Assembly: GCA_029641185.1 (NCBI GenBank)
Contig: JAPWGK010000004.1
Coordinates: 1,860,001-1,924,000 of the forward strand
DNA length: 64,000 bases
From: Pseudofabraea citricarpa
Lineage: Eukaryota; Ascomycota; Leotiomycetes; Helotiales; Dermateaceae
Reading direction: 5' to 3'
Shown: positions 21,531-32,956 of the stretch, in pieces
How positions within the stretch are numbered: the first letter of the stretch is position 1
How the letters are laid out: the number at the start of each line of letters is the position of its first letter
Position numbers and translations under genes: made by a program
The notes under the pieces: generated by a model
The model's input: only the letters and a program-made list of their open reading frames with translations
The model's database searches: none
Told to the model about the DNA's origin: nothing

Positions 21531-22214
21531 TCACTCTCTGATCCAGCAGCCGGTGAAACCGACCTCAACGAGGGTTGCCTGATTCCTATCAATATCCATC
21601 GAGTCCATCAGGTACTGGGCGCAATGATCCGTATGGCCAGGGCTAGCAATAACGGCATCGAACGTCGGGCGGTCCTGGAACAGCACCAAGAACTGCTTCT
21701 TCCACATGACAGCGCAGTGGTTGACGTGATCGCGGACCGACGTGTAGTAGGAGTCCCTCTCGGACATCTCCTCGACGCTGGTGATCTTCTGCGTCATCTT
21801 CTCGTCGGCGAAGGCCGCCCAGCTGGCGTCGTCCTGGTACTCGTCGATGAAGTCCTGGTCGTAGCACTCGGCCGGCACCCAGTTGTTGAGCAGGATGTCG
21901 TACTTGCAGCCCAGCGCCCGCGCTTCTTGCGTCGTGTTGCCGCAGCTCACTAGTCGCGCGTTCGTCGTGATGTTGTGCCGGCTTTCGGCTTGCGTCGTAT
22001 ATTTACGCTGTGTTGATGGTGATGACATGGCTGAGAATATCATCATCCAGAGCAGCGACGTGACCAGGAAGATCAAGCCGTTCAATAGCAGGTTATTGCG
22101 CCGGCTCTCCGCGTGGTGATACTGGCTAGCTGCCGTGGGCTCATCGACGGCTTCATCATCGGAATAGTCCAAGAAGGGCTGATGCTCTGTTTCTTTTGTT
22201 GGGGAAGAAGACAT
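21531..22214 (-). CDS. Single-pass membrane protein with two HxxHC motifs (UstYa-like)
   Basis: Intronless, 227 aa, from the ATG at 22214 (upstream codons in frame lack an ATG). An acidic cytosolic N-terminus is followed by one membrane segment at about residues 42-62. The lumenal part has LGCKYDILLNNWVPAECYD, then HVNHC at 163-167 and HTDHC at 194-198. The paired HxxHC motifs and N-terminal anchor are the pattern of UstYa/DUF3328 oxidases, although the intervening sequence is quite different from the gene at 7881. It could be a divergent relative. It is followed on the same strand's 5' side by an MFS transporter, which hints at a small biosynthesis-and-export unit. Function not established. 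Confidence 0.7.
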   Translation of the reverse strand: MSSSPTKETEHQPFLDYSDDEAVDEPTAASQYHHAESRRNNLLLNGLIFLVTSLLWMMIFSAMSSPSTQRKYTTQAESRHNITTNARLVSCGNTTQEARALGCKYDILLNNWVPAECYDQDFIDEYQDDASWAAFADEKMTQKITSVEEMSERDSYYTSVRDHVNHCAVMWKKQFLVLFQDRPTFDAVIASPGHTDHCAQYLMDSMDIDRNQATLVEVGFTGCWIRE

Positions 22215-22623
22215 GGTGTAGGTCAGCAACTGGCGAGGCTGATGTTTGAAGATGGATCGAAGCAGTGATTATAGTGGTTTCTGAGGGACGACTTTCCGAG
22301 GGGGAAAGAAACCTTCTACGGTACTAGGGATTTTGCGAGTTTTATTCTATTGTTCTAGCTAAGGTACGAACGATGTACTGTACTGTACTGTATGTGTGCG
22401 GCGAGAGGGCGTCTATGCTTTCTTACAAGGCCGACACATGGTCTGTTCCGAAACAAGAGATGTTGTTTCGTTTCGGCTGCGCAACGACACGCCCCACACA
22501 TCTTCTGTTTCCAAACAAGAGATACCGTTTCAATAATGGGAGAACGCACTGACTATCTCGTCCACCTATCCAGCGGTGTCTTGCTACCCAATCTTCACAT
22601 CATCAGCTGTTATTATTTCATGC
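22215..22623. other. Intergenic with short repeated element
   Basis: A near-repeat of TCCGAAACAAGAGATG-TTTCG (about 22446) and TCCAAACAAGAGATACCGTTTC (about 22509) sits in the promoter of the HxxHC gene, and a TACTG triplication lies at 22376-22391. No gene. Confidence 0.45.
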
Positions 22624-24388
22624 TCAAGCCTCTTCCGGAACGACTGCACCCCCGCTTGGGAACTCGGACGAGACCCCTGGCGCATCTGGCAAGCGAAGCA
22701 CAAATACAGCAACCGTAGTAATCATAAACAGCACAGCAGCGACCATAAAGGGCATGCCTATCCAAGCACCACCTAGCTCAAGGCCCTTCTTGAATGCCGA
22801 GGCTAGGAGTGGCCCAGCGAGGATCAGTCCAATAGTCTCGGCCATGGCTATAGTGTTGTACAACGTTCCCACAAAGTGCGGCTCGACGATTGAGGTGAGC
22901 AGACTTCGGATCACTTGTGGATATCCTCCACCCAACGAGAAGGAAACAAGACCTGGTTATTGTTAGCTTTAAATCTCCCATAAGTGCAACGTGTTGCATA
23001 CCCATTGTCAGTAGAGCTGGAGTGGCTGCAAAAGCAATCAAGATCGCTCCTATTGAGAGAAGAATGATACTCGTGCGAGCAAGCCATAGATCTTTGCGGA
23101 TGGCTGGAAAAGAGAGAGTCGTCACCAGAAAATAGCTGCATGCGGGTAAGACGACGAGGAGAAGGACGAGAGTGCTAAATGCACGAAGTGAGAGAAGATA
23201 TGCTGCCTACAAGCGAATTAGTTAGATTGATCATCGGGGTAAGCGAGACATACCTTGGACCACGTCCAGCCGTATCTCTTAGTTGCATACTGCAGCAGCA
23301 TCTCCTGGATAAATCTGCCAAATGTCGTGAGGAGAAACGTGAACAACAGGATCATGACGATATTGTTGCCCCAGATGAAATGAGCCGCATTCTTGAGGTT
23401 AGACAGCGGAGATCCGGTCAGGTGTTCTCGCGAAGACACGGGATCCCGTTCTTCCACGTCGTCGTTTACAACGACGGCTTCTGGGACGACTTCTAAAATG
23501 CGCAGACCCAGCGTTTCGGGCATGAGAGCAACCACTATGCCACAAGATGCCATAGTGACGAGTCCCATCGAAATAGATAGCCAGGGGTCGATTTCCATCA
23601 GGATTGCGCTCAATGGACTGGCGAGCATCTCGCCGACGAGGATTGAAGCGCCGAGGCGGAAGAAAACAGTCGCTCTATTTGACAATTAATTTTCTCTTCA
23701 ATGAAGGACATCTTTCAGTATTTACCGTTCCGCATCAGGTACCACATCGGCTACCATCACATATATCATCGAGGTGAAGACAACGCCGCCACCGCCAATG
23801 AAGCAAAAGAGAGACGCGAACAAGACCATCCAGATTGGAAATATGTTTGGGAACAAGCCTGAAATGCTTAGCTCTAGACTGGGAGCAACTGGCAGACCAG
23901 CTCTACTTACAAACAATGCTGTTAAAACAACAGCTGACGACAATTCCAACAAGCGACAGGGCCAGGACGAATTTGCGTCCATACTTATCAGCCACAATGC
24001 CGTACGGAATCGAGGTTAGCAAACCTTAATTTCTGGTCAGCTACCGAGTTGATAAGCGATCCGTTTACCACCTACTGGGTAGACAATCGAAGGTATAGGA
24101 CCAGCCCCGAATAAAAGCCAATTTGCCTTGCACCTCAGTGCTCTTGCATCGCGCGTCATCCGGCACAAGCGCCTCATCCTGGTACATCTCGTGACATATT
24201 ATATCTTCCATCACCTTGTTCAGCGGCGCTATCTGCAGATAGGCCCCGATCTCGAGCAGGACAATCAGGATCAAGCAGAGCGTGACAATGTGGCGGCGCA
24301 TCAGTTTCTGCCAAGATGATATGACGGTCTTGGAGGGGCCGCTCTGGGCCAGCAGAGGCGACTGCTCATCTTGGATATCGTGCGCCAT
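22624..24388 (-). CDS. Major facilitator superfamily transporter
   Basis: Six exons: 24388-24076, 24024-23911, 23858-23726, 23674-23254, 23206-23002, 22952-22624; 504 aa, with introns of 47-52 nt. The hydrophobic pattern fits 12 transmembrane helices. The loop after helix 2, IPYGIVADKYGRK, matches the MFS signature GxxxDxxGRR. The acidic stretch between helices 6 and 7 (VVNDDVEERDPVSSREH) is the usual central loop. It belongs to the fungal efflux/solute MFS group also found beside metabolic clusters. The substrate is unknown. Its neighbour on the same strand is the second HxxHC membrane protein. Confidence 0.92.
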
Positions 24389-26174
24389 GGCTTTCTCAGT
24401 ATATAGAAGGGTGAGAGAGGGATCCTTCTCCTTTTCCGAGGGTTGAAAAACCAGACCTTTTTGATGTCGAAAGTGGATATGGAGATGTGGCGCGAAGTCC
24501 TTGATAAGCTGGAGATCTGCTGCAGGGATTCTTCTGATGCAGGCCGCTCGGATGCTCGGGTACCTATCGGCGTTTCTGCAATAGGCAGCTCATAAGCTTT
24601 TGACAGCTGCTGGATATTTGGTTCTGGGAAGACCAGGTAGTGGGTACCGATGGCCTACCTAGCTTCTTATATAACTATACTTGTTGGCTTAAGAGGCACC
24701 GTTGCCAAAGAGCGCTATTCTTAAGTTAAACGATCCGAGACCATGACAACGCATCGGTGCGACCACCTTGCATCAAAAGTATTCACCATGTAGAGTCATT
24801 GTCTAAAAGACGTGCAGAGTCATCTGTTCAGATTTGAGTTTCCGTGTCTTCAAACAAGCTTCTGGGTGGTCAGCCGGATGTGCAGTACGCTCGGTCTCAA
24901 AAATGAGATTTGATATGTTCGAAAGCTGCATCTTGCTCTTGAGCGGGGGCTAATTCTCGAGATCCAGAACGGCCCCCCGAGGGGATTCATATTTTTGGAG
25001 AATTGCCATCCAGGAAATGGGCAAACCCTTCGGCCAATCTGCTACAGACCGTTGCAAGGCTTCGTGACCAGTATGACATGTACACACGCGTCCGCTCGCA
25101 CAATCGGTACCATGGACCAATAGAGTTTATGTGCATTCCCGAAACGCGGGTTCCCACGTGTGGCTGCATGGCATCCTTCAAGCGAGCCAGTTAACCAGAA
25201 TCGAATTTTCTCGAATGAGCCCTGCATGCTTCAAGAGTGGGATGACATTGTACGGCTGTACGTGTCAGGTTGTATAAATGGCGAGTTGTCAGAAAGCTAC
25301 TGTATGAAACATAGCCGATGGACCTTAGTCGAGACACTAGTTGAAAAAAAAGGCGCAATTGCAGAGTCGCAGCATGGCTCGAGTAAATCCGGGTCTCTCT
25401 TCAGTTTCTCCAAAGGTTCTGACTCGGTTTCTTTTTTGGAAAGTAGCTCGTCTTGTGACAGCATCTGATAGCGTGCATTGAGTTGTTGAAGGCTCTAGAC
25501 TTAACAAAAGTGTGAGGTACAAATTCATAAGCCTCTCTGGCAGGTGGTTTCTGCCTGTTAATCAGCTTACTCGAATTGACATTCAGTCTGTATCTCTTTT
25601 CATCTTTGGATAGCGAAGAAGTAAAAATTAAACAACTAGAAGCTCGTAGTTCCTTAAAGCTGCTATAAAAGTATTATCCAACAGCCGAGCGATTATACAC
25701 AACCAAAATGGCCATGAGAACTGTTGGAAGTCAGTGAAACTATCGTTAAACCAAACGCGAGTAGCCTTCTCCTTCTCGGCTTCGTAGTCATTAGCTTCTT
25801 GCTTTTTACTACTGCTAGGCATGAGTGCTGGCCGCGTATGCATCAGGTTGGCGAGGATGATAAAGAGAACATCAGGCTGTAGGATTTCTCGAGGGGCTTC
25901 TGGCTGTTAAGACAAGCCTTTCCAACAACGTGCCACGATACGATATAATTGAAAGATACTCCGTGACTCGGCTTTGAACTCACCTATGCCAAGAGACGTC
26001 ATCTTAATTTAACGCCGCACCCGTAAGGCCGTAGCGACTTCCGTAAATGTCCTAAAGCCCTTCCCTCCTTTTCGCTTGCCTACTCTTTTGTTTCTACCTA
26101 CCTATACATCCTACATCTACTGCCCGAAAAAAAAGAAGAAGAAACAATAGTTCCTTTAATTCTACGAGGCGAGA
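24389..26174. other. Gene-poor intergenic region
   Basis: No supported gene over 1.8 kb. Short open frames, one with a membrane-like segment near 25640-25800 on the minus strand, are not backed by motifs. Confidence 0.4.
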
Positions 26175-28671
26175 ATGGATTCCGTGCCTCTGGCTACTAA
26201 TCTTACCCGTTGGCGCCTAACCAGCGACCTTGGTGTTCATCATTGGCGTTATTTGGACGAGCGAGAAGCGCGCGAATCCGAGCAGAGCGACCTAGAGCGA
26301 TACCTTCTAGGCCTTCCGTTGAGCTTAAATGTATGCTTCAGCAGCTTAATCAAATCTAGGTCTCGGAAACTATTGAACTAATACACAGATAGGACGATGA
26401 GAGACTTCAACTCGAACCAGATCTGCATTCCAAAGTACCCGCACGCGCTTTTGCTGATGCTGCCCGAGATGGCTTCAAATTCTACACTCGGCTTCAGCTA
26501 TCTGAGGGGCACTGGGCTTGCGACTACGGTGGGCCTAGCTTCTTGCTCCCGGGTCTTGTATTTGCAATGTATATCACCGATACCCCAATTCCAGACGAAT
26601 GGAAACTTGAGATGTCGCGGTATCTTGCCAATCACGTCAATGTGGATGGTGGCTGGGGTCTGCATCTAGAGGGGAAGTCGACAGTTTTTGCGACCGGCCT
26701 ATACTATGTGATGCTTCGACTCCTAGGCATAAGTCGAAAGCATCCACTAGCAAGCAAGGCACAAGAGTGCCTCCTCTCTCTCGGTGGGTTCTTCTCTCCT
26801 GTCTAAAACTCACTTTTGACAAGACATCTAGGTGGAGCAACAGGGATCCCTCAATGGGGTAAGATATGGCTCTCCTGCCTCAATCTTTACAGCTGGGAGG
26901 GTGTGAATTGCATCCCAGTCGACCTCTGGTTCGTTGCAGACAAGTCGCGAAAGTTGGCTGTCAACCTGCTAATTACCATATAGGCTTCTCCCAGCTTGGT
27001 TGCCATTCCACCCATCTCGTTGGTGGGTACAGTGTCGTGTTGTATATCTTCCAACATCATACCTATGGTCAAATCGCTGCACTAAACCTCTGACTCCATT
27101 ACTTGCTGAGATACGAGAAGAGATATATACTCAGCCATTCGAGAAGATCAACTTTGCAGGATGTCGCAACAGCACTGCTAAGTCCGATAGTAGACGCTCC
27201 GTATCATCGCTACTCCTATATTTCTTCTCCATTTTTACCATTTGGTGTAACCTCCTACGGCCTCGATGGTTACTCCGCCGTGCCAACCTCAGAGTATCCC
27301 AGCTAATGCGGATGGAAGAACGCAACACCAACTATGAATGCCTTGCCCCGGTTAATAAAGCTTTTCATATGGCAACCGCTTGGTTCGAGGATGGTCCAGA
27401 TTCCGAAAGAGTACGGCTACATCGCGAGAAGGTCGACGTATATCTCTGGATGGGCCCCAAAGGCATGACGAGCAACGGCACAAGCGGAGCTCAAGTCTGG
27501 GATACCGCATTCAGTATTCAAGCTGCCATAGAGGCAGGCTTCTCGGAGGATCCTACATTCAGAAGGATCTTGAATAAAGCTCATGGTTTCCTTGAGAAGT
27601 CCCAGTTCAAAGATGACTTGCATGACCCCTTTCGCCAGCCTCGCAAGGGAGGTTGGCCTTTTAGCACAAAAAGTAACGGCTACATCGTGTCCGATTGCGC
27701 AGCAGAGAGCTTGAAAGCGGTTCTTATGCTCCAGAAGGAATGGTAAATTTCAGGGTTCTGCATCTTCCAAAAAGTCATACTAATCCGACACAGCTCGTAT
27801 CCTCAACTAGTTAATGAATCCCTGCTCAAGGACTGTGTGGATACATTGCTAATAATGCAGAACTCCGACGGAGGCTTTGCAAGCTATGAGAAGATCCGAG
27901 GTAGCGAGTATCTCGAGTTGCTGAATCCAGCCGAAGTCTTCGACCGTATCATGGTAGAATACTCGTACCCTGAGTGCACAACGGCAGTACTAACAGCGCT
28001 ATCCTTGTTCCGCCGCCACTTTCCTGACTACCGTGCCCATGAAATCCACCAAACAGTCCTAAGAGCTTCCAGATTTATTGGCAAAAGTCAGAGGGAAGAC
28101 GGTAGTTGGTATGGAGCTTGGGCCATCTGCTTCACATACGCTACTTTCTTTGCCTTGCAAAGCCTCGAGGCCATTGGCGAGCAATTCAAAGACAGTAGAA
28201 GGGTTAGAAAAGCATGCGATTTCCTCCTAAGCAAACAGAAGGAAGATGGCGGATGGGGAGAGCATCACTCGTCGTGTGATGAAAAGAGGTATATCCAGCA
28301 TGAGAAGAGCCAGGTCGTCAATACTTCTTGGGCTGTTCTGGCACTGATGCATGCTGGCTATCCGGACCCTACTCCTATCCAGAGGGGACTTGAGGTACGA
28401 ATCCACTCAATATATTTGGGAGCTATCCTGACTCGGTAATAGTTGATTCAAAGCCGACAACAATTGAATGGCGAATGGCTGCAAGAAGCAGTCGAAGGTG
28501 TTTTCAATCAAACTTGGTCAGTTGCCGACCCTCTATAACAATTCTAAGAACACACTGGTTAACTTGACCTGGCATAGTATGATCGGCTACCCAAACTACA
28601 AGTTTTATTTTCCTGTCATGGCTCTAGGTGCATATAACAGGATGTATCTCCCCAAACTCAACATGACATAG
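26175..28671 (+). CDS. Oxidosqualene cyclase (triterpene/lanosterol synthase family)
   Basis: Seven exons: 26175-26330, 26393-26783, 26832-26928, 26984-27742, 27794-28394, 28443-28516, 28578-28671; 723 aa, close to fungal Erg7 length. The family cyclises 2,3-oxidosqualene at the ER membrane. Recognisable parts are TRWRL at the start, [10 protein letters not shown], the QW-type [69 protein letters not shown] and the terminal YPNYKFYFP. The catalytic Asp452 lies in DCAAE, where nearly all family members have DCTAE. The apparent stops and frame jumps between open frames are all explained by introns. The altered motif and gene-poor, metabolite-rich surroundings suggest a secondary triterpene synthase rather than the sterol enzyme. 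Confidence 0.9.
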
Positions 28672-29882
28672 CGACATTATACCACTACTTCAAGACAGAT
28701 GCCTCTAGTCATCTGTCCGTGAGGAAAAACCAACGTCAAGATATCACTCAAGTGCTTTTTGTCGCAACTTGGACTTTATGATTGTCGGATTAAGTTCGCT
28801 GTCTTTATTTCTCCTTAAACCGGGCGATCCTAATCATTGAGCAGTATAGTGAGTCATTCGAAGAGAACCAAGATGACTTAGCCTTGAAGCTATAAGTTCT
28901 CGAAGAATTATCATTATGACGACAAAGAGAAAGGCCGTAAAAAGAACAAAGTGGATTTTAAGTCTTCAGAAAGATACATGTAAATGCTCTCAATTTCTTT
29001 TCTTAACGATCGCGGTTCGAAGATATAGTCACCCACCCAGTATTTGCAAATTTGCAGATGAGAACCAGACAATACAGGATTTATTCAAATTGTAAGTAGA
29101 AATAGTGAGGCCGGAATGCTAAGAGCACGAGGTATGAGGTTCAATTAGAGTTGCGCTGGGGGTTTTGTCGTCCATGCGACACAGCATCAAAGCGTGGAAT
29201 CGAACAAATCACGACTTTCATCCACTCTAGCATCAAAGAAAATCTCCAACTTTCTACCATCTGTAGGAATGGAGGACTGACTCGCGCCACACAAGCTCAA
29301 GGCAGTGTCGTAGTAAATTCAAGAGATCAAATCCATCGCAGCCAGCCCACCGAAGAAAGAGCGTTCGTTCATTAGAGTTTCTGCTCCCACGCGATTCTGC
29401 TTCAGCTTCAAAATCAAGAAGCTCATGCCGCTTCGTGCCGTGTCGTCGTCTTAAAGTGTCGCCGACTAAGACCGAAGCGGAGCGGGAATGCCAACAAGCG
29501 AGGGCCTGGCCGATTGATTACGCGACGCGAGCGGGAGGGGGTGGGGGACGAGAGGACTTCGGACTCCAAACTTCAGCTAATGCGGACGTGTCTCCGGCGC
29601 TATGTGGATTTCGTGGCGTCGTCTCGAACGAAGCTGTGCGCCTTCGTTTGGGACCCTGAGCGGCTTGTCGGTGTATGAATGTCAATGGCCTGGATCGAGC
29701 ACCGAATCGAGCACTTTATGCCGAGGGCCCAAGGGAGGGGGGGTTTTGTGATCTTCGACACTTTCGTTATCATCGTTATCTTTCCCGCCATGATTCTTTT
29801 GTTTTTTTCTTTCTGCTCCTTGAGTTGAGAGATCACGTATTATCGTTTCTACTTTCAAAAGTCATCCTCCCCGACAAGCACG
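28672..29882. other. Intergenic region
   Basis: AT-rich until about 29130, then GC-richer (29440-29660). No gene with support. Confidence 0.4.
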
Positions 29883-31200
29883 ATGGATGATGGTAGACAG
29901 CCGGCGGCGCTGTATGTCGTTCCCATACTGATGCTTTCTCTCGCTGTGGTGACAACAGGTCTTCGTTGCTGGGTGCGGAAGGTGATTATGAAGAGTTTTG
30001 GGCTGGATGATTGGCTGATGGTTTCGTCGGTGGTAGGTTATTTACACTGGAGGAGAGAAAGGGCAGTTCTGGATAATAAAAAGCCACGACTAACAAGATA
30101 CGCAGGCCTGTTTTATTGCTCTGGTATGCATCGGCTTTCGATTGAACAAGCTGGGGTTGGGCCACCACATCACGACCTTCACAGCTGACCAGCTGAAAGA
30201 ATTCCTTTTCGTGCGTGTTTTCTCTCGTCCCCTTGGCTTCGCGGTCGAGCTTCATCTCCTTTCTGGAATCGCTAACTGAGGATTCATAGACCTGGATGCT
30301 CGGCCAGCTGCTGTATATCACGATGACCATCGTGCTCAAGATGTGTATTTCCGTCTTCCTGCTGCGCATCGCTGTTGGTCGAGTCTCTCGCAACATCATC
30401 TACGGCACAGCTGCGACGTACTTCGTCCTCGGCCTCTTCTTCGGTATTAACATCATTGTGCAATGCAAGCCCGTGTCTTATCAATGGGACAAATCCCTCA
30501 TCGGAGGAGGTAGCTGTAGGTCGGCGTCGACATTTGCAATGGCCGCCTACGTCAACGGAGCCATCAGCGCCGCGACGGATCTGATCTACGCGCTGCTGCC
30601 CATCTACCTGATCTGGAACCTGCAGATGGACCGGAGCACGAAGATCTCCGTGTCGATGATTCTCGGTCTTGGTGTTTTGTACGTTATATGATCCTTTTGC
30701 CGCTGTTCTCCCTGAGGATGTAGAATCTTTGCTATACGCAAAACTGATAAATGCCAAATAGCTCCAGCTCCGTGGCCCTCGTGCGACTCAAGTACGTAGG
30801 AAGCCTCACGCGCACCGACGACTACACGCACGAGGTATCCGGGATAGCCATCTGGACGACCATCGAGCCGGGCGTCGGCATCGTAGCTGCGAACCTAGCC
30901 TGCCTGCGGCCGCTGCTGCGCGCCGTGCTGAGCAGGCTCGGCGTCTCCTTCTCGTCGTCTAACTCTGTCAAGTCGAACGGGTTCTACAAGGCTCCCGTCA
31001 GCAGACGCAGGCCCTCTGTCGTCTCCCGCGACAGTACTGAGATACTGCACATGGTAGATTCCAAGCCGCCGACTCACAGCGTCAGAGATGTTGAACTGCT
31101 GGAGCAGGAGGCTTACTCGGCTAAGACTCGGACGAGGCATGCGCCTCGCACTCGGAGTCGGAGTGCTAGCCAGGAGGGGATCTTACCCGGCAGGATTTAG
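29883..31200 (+). CDS. Rhodopsin-domain (PTH11-like) integral membrane protein
   Basis: Four exons: 29883-30032, 30106-30210, 30290-30678, 30762-31200; 360 aa. Seven hydrophobic segments are arranged as in the fungal rhodopsin-domain family that includes PTH11-related receptors. Family marks are LRCWVRK, FGLDDWLM after helix 1, the HHITTFTADQ loop, QCKPVSYQWDK and DLIYALLPIYLIWNLQM. No N-terminal CFEM domain is present. The cytosolic tail (from about residue 250) is rich in Ser, Arg and Thr, suggesting phosphorylation. Probably a plasma-membrane sensor; ligand unknown. Confidence 0.87.
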
Positions 31201-31785
31201 TATTTAATTAGCTAGTTCGGGATGTAGATCCAATGTTAATATGTAATTGTAGTATCTATCTAGTATTTTGTGTCAGTATTCTGATTTCGGGATTCATGTA
31301 ATGGAGAATAGACTTCTGCCCCACCTTGACAGTAAACCGAAAGAGTAAATATATCTTATCTATACTCTGTTTGCTTCGAACGAACAATGAAACCCTTGCC
31401 CCTGAACCAACTCGAGCCAAAGAGTACGATTATGAGTAGGTAAGCTCAAGCAACGCAATCGCGACTTTACCTACCAACCGAATTCCAAAAGAAGAGAAAA
31501 GCGGGTAGGTAGGTGGGATTTCACTCTCAGCTTTATTGTCAGTCTTCTATCCATCCTCGATTCCTCCCTCTTACCCCTAAGGCCTCGATCCCCTAATACA
31601 TGAAATCTCCGCCCTACCTATTCTATACGCAATCCCAAAACGGTACACTCGCTATGTACTCTACTTACAAGAATCCTCAAACCTCTAAGTCGTCGTCACC
31701 TTTTACTGACGAAGATAGAGACAAAAGCAAATTACTCCGTTCCATCCATCCAAGTATACCACAAAACCCCAATACATAGCCAGTC

Positions 31786-31888
31786 AGCAAAGCAAAGCAA
31801 AGCAAAGCAAAGCAAAGCAAAGGCATACTCCAATATTATCCAACCCAGACTTAGTTAGTTAGTTAGTTAGTCAGTCAGTCAGTCAGTC
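31786..31888. repeat. AGCAA pentanucleotide and TTAG/TCAG tetranucleotide repeats
   Basis: About seven units of AGCAA at 31786-31822, then TTAG units changing to TCAG units at 31851-31888, where a point change has spread through the array. Confidence 0.85.
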
Positions 31889-32233
31889 ATCTGACATACT
31901 CGACATACTCGACCGACATTGACGCTAGCCAATCAAGGTGAGAATTCGACCAGATGAAAGATGGCTAAGGTACGCAGGCAGGAGATGGATGGATGGATGG
32001 ATGGAAGGATGTATCATGTTAAAGAAAAGAAGATATCTTTTGTTGCATATGGCTATTTTCTACATCTATATCTACATCTTCTGCACTTGTATGAATCAAA
32101 TATCTTCTGTTATCTATATATCGCATTTTCTGCTTTCTCGTCCACCTATCATTAGGTAGGTAGCTAGCTATTCATCCATCTACAAAACTTGCATACTTGC
32201 CATTGAAAACTTGAGATACCTTATATCTTGTAT

Positions 32234-32277
<44 letters not shown>

Positions 32278-32278
32278 T
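32234..32278. repeat. CT dinucleotide microsatellite
   Basis: About 22 CT units with a single G interruption; CA tracts follow at 32336-32355 and 32369-32397. Confidence 0.9.
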
Positions 32279-32956
32279 GCCACTTCCCTTTCGTACTTAT
32301 CGATCTCCCACCTTCCTCCAACCATACCCTGCATCCACACACACACACACACACACTCTCTCTCTCTCACACACACTCACACACTCACTCACACACACCT
32401 CTCCATCTCTTTTAATCCATCTAATGTTCATTTTCATTTCTACCTACCTAGGTATGTATGTACAGTACATCCCAATCTGATCGAGGAAGAAGATGTAGAA
32501 GGTTCTATGTTTGTTTGTTTGCTTTCTTGCTTGCTTTTCCATACAGTTGCATCTGTACCCCATCCATCCATCCACCCATCCATCCGTAGAGGAATATGGT
32601 TTCTTTCTTATTCACCTTATCTCATCTCATCTCATCTCGCCATGGTATTTTATTTGTATCGCATCGTGTCGTATAACCGACCATACGTAACATACGTACC
32701 TATGCATGTATTGTGTGACATTTACTCATTTACGTCCCCTCATAAACACACACAGACGCACGCATGCATGTACACACACACACACACAGACACACACACT
32801 CGAGCTTCAATCCAAGCCCACCTATTTTTTGTTTCGTTGCCTGTCCTTTCAATTCACCCGACTCCAGACTCCACCCCACTGTACCCTAACCCGATCCAAA
32901 TCTACTAAACGCGAACTCGACGTGCACGTATGTCTAGTCTACGCTGACGCCTGCGC

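Larger units (their letters stand above)
31201..32956. other. Microsatellite-rich intergenic region
   Basis: Between convergent gene ends. Tracts include GCAAA, TTAG/TCAG, GGAT, CT, CA, CCAT and ATCTC repeats. Open frames here (for example 32228-32908) are repeat-driven and not genes. Confidence 0.7.

Noticed and set aside
26175..28671. Oxidosqualene cyclase looked like a broken pseudogene, with stops and frame jumps
   Set aside because: Six introns with usable donors and acceptors restore one frame of 724 codons with all expected motifs.
32228..32908. Long open frame rich in Ser, Leu, His and Thr
   Set aside because: Entirely driven by CT and CA microsatellites; no motif and no splice context.
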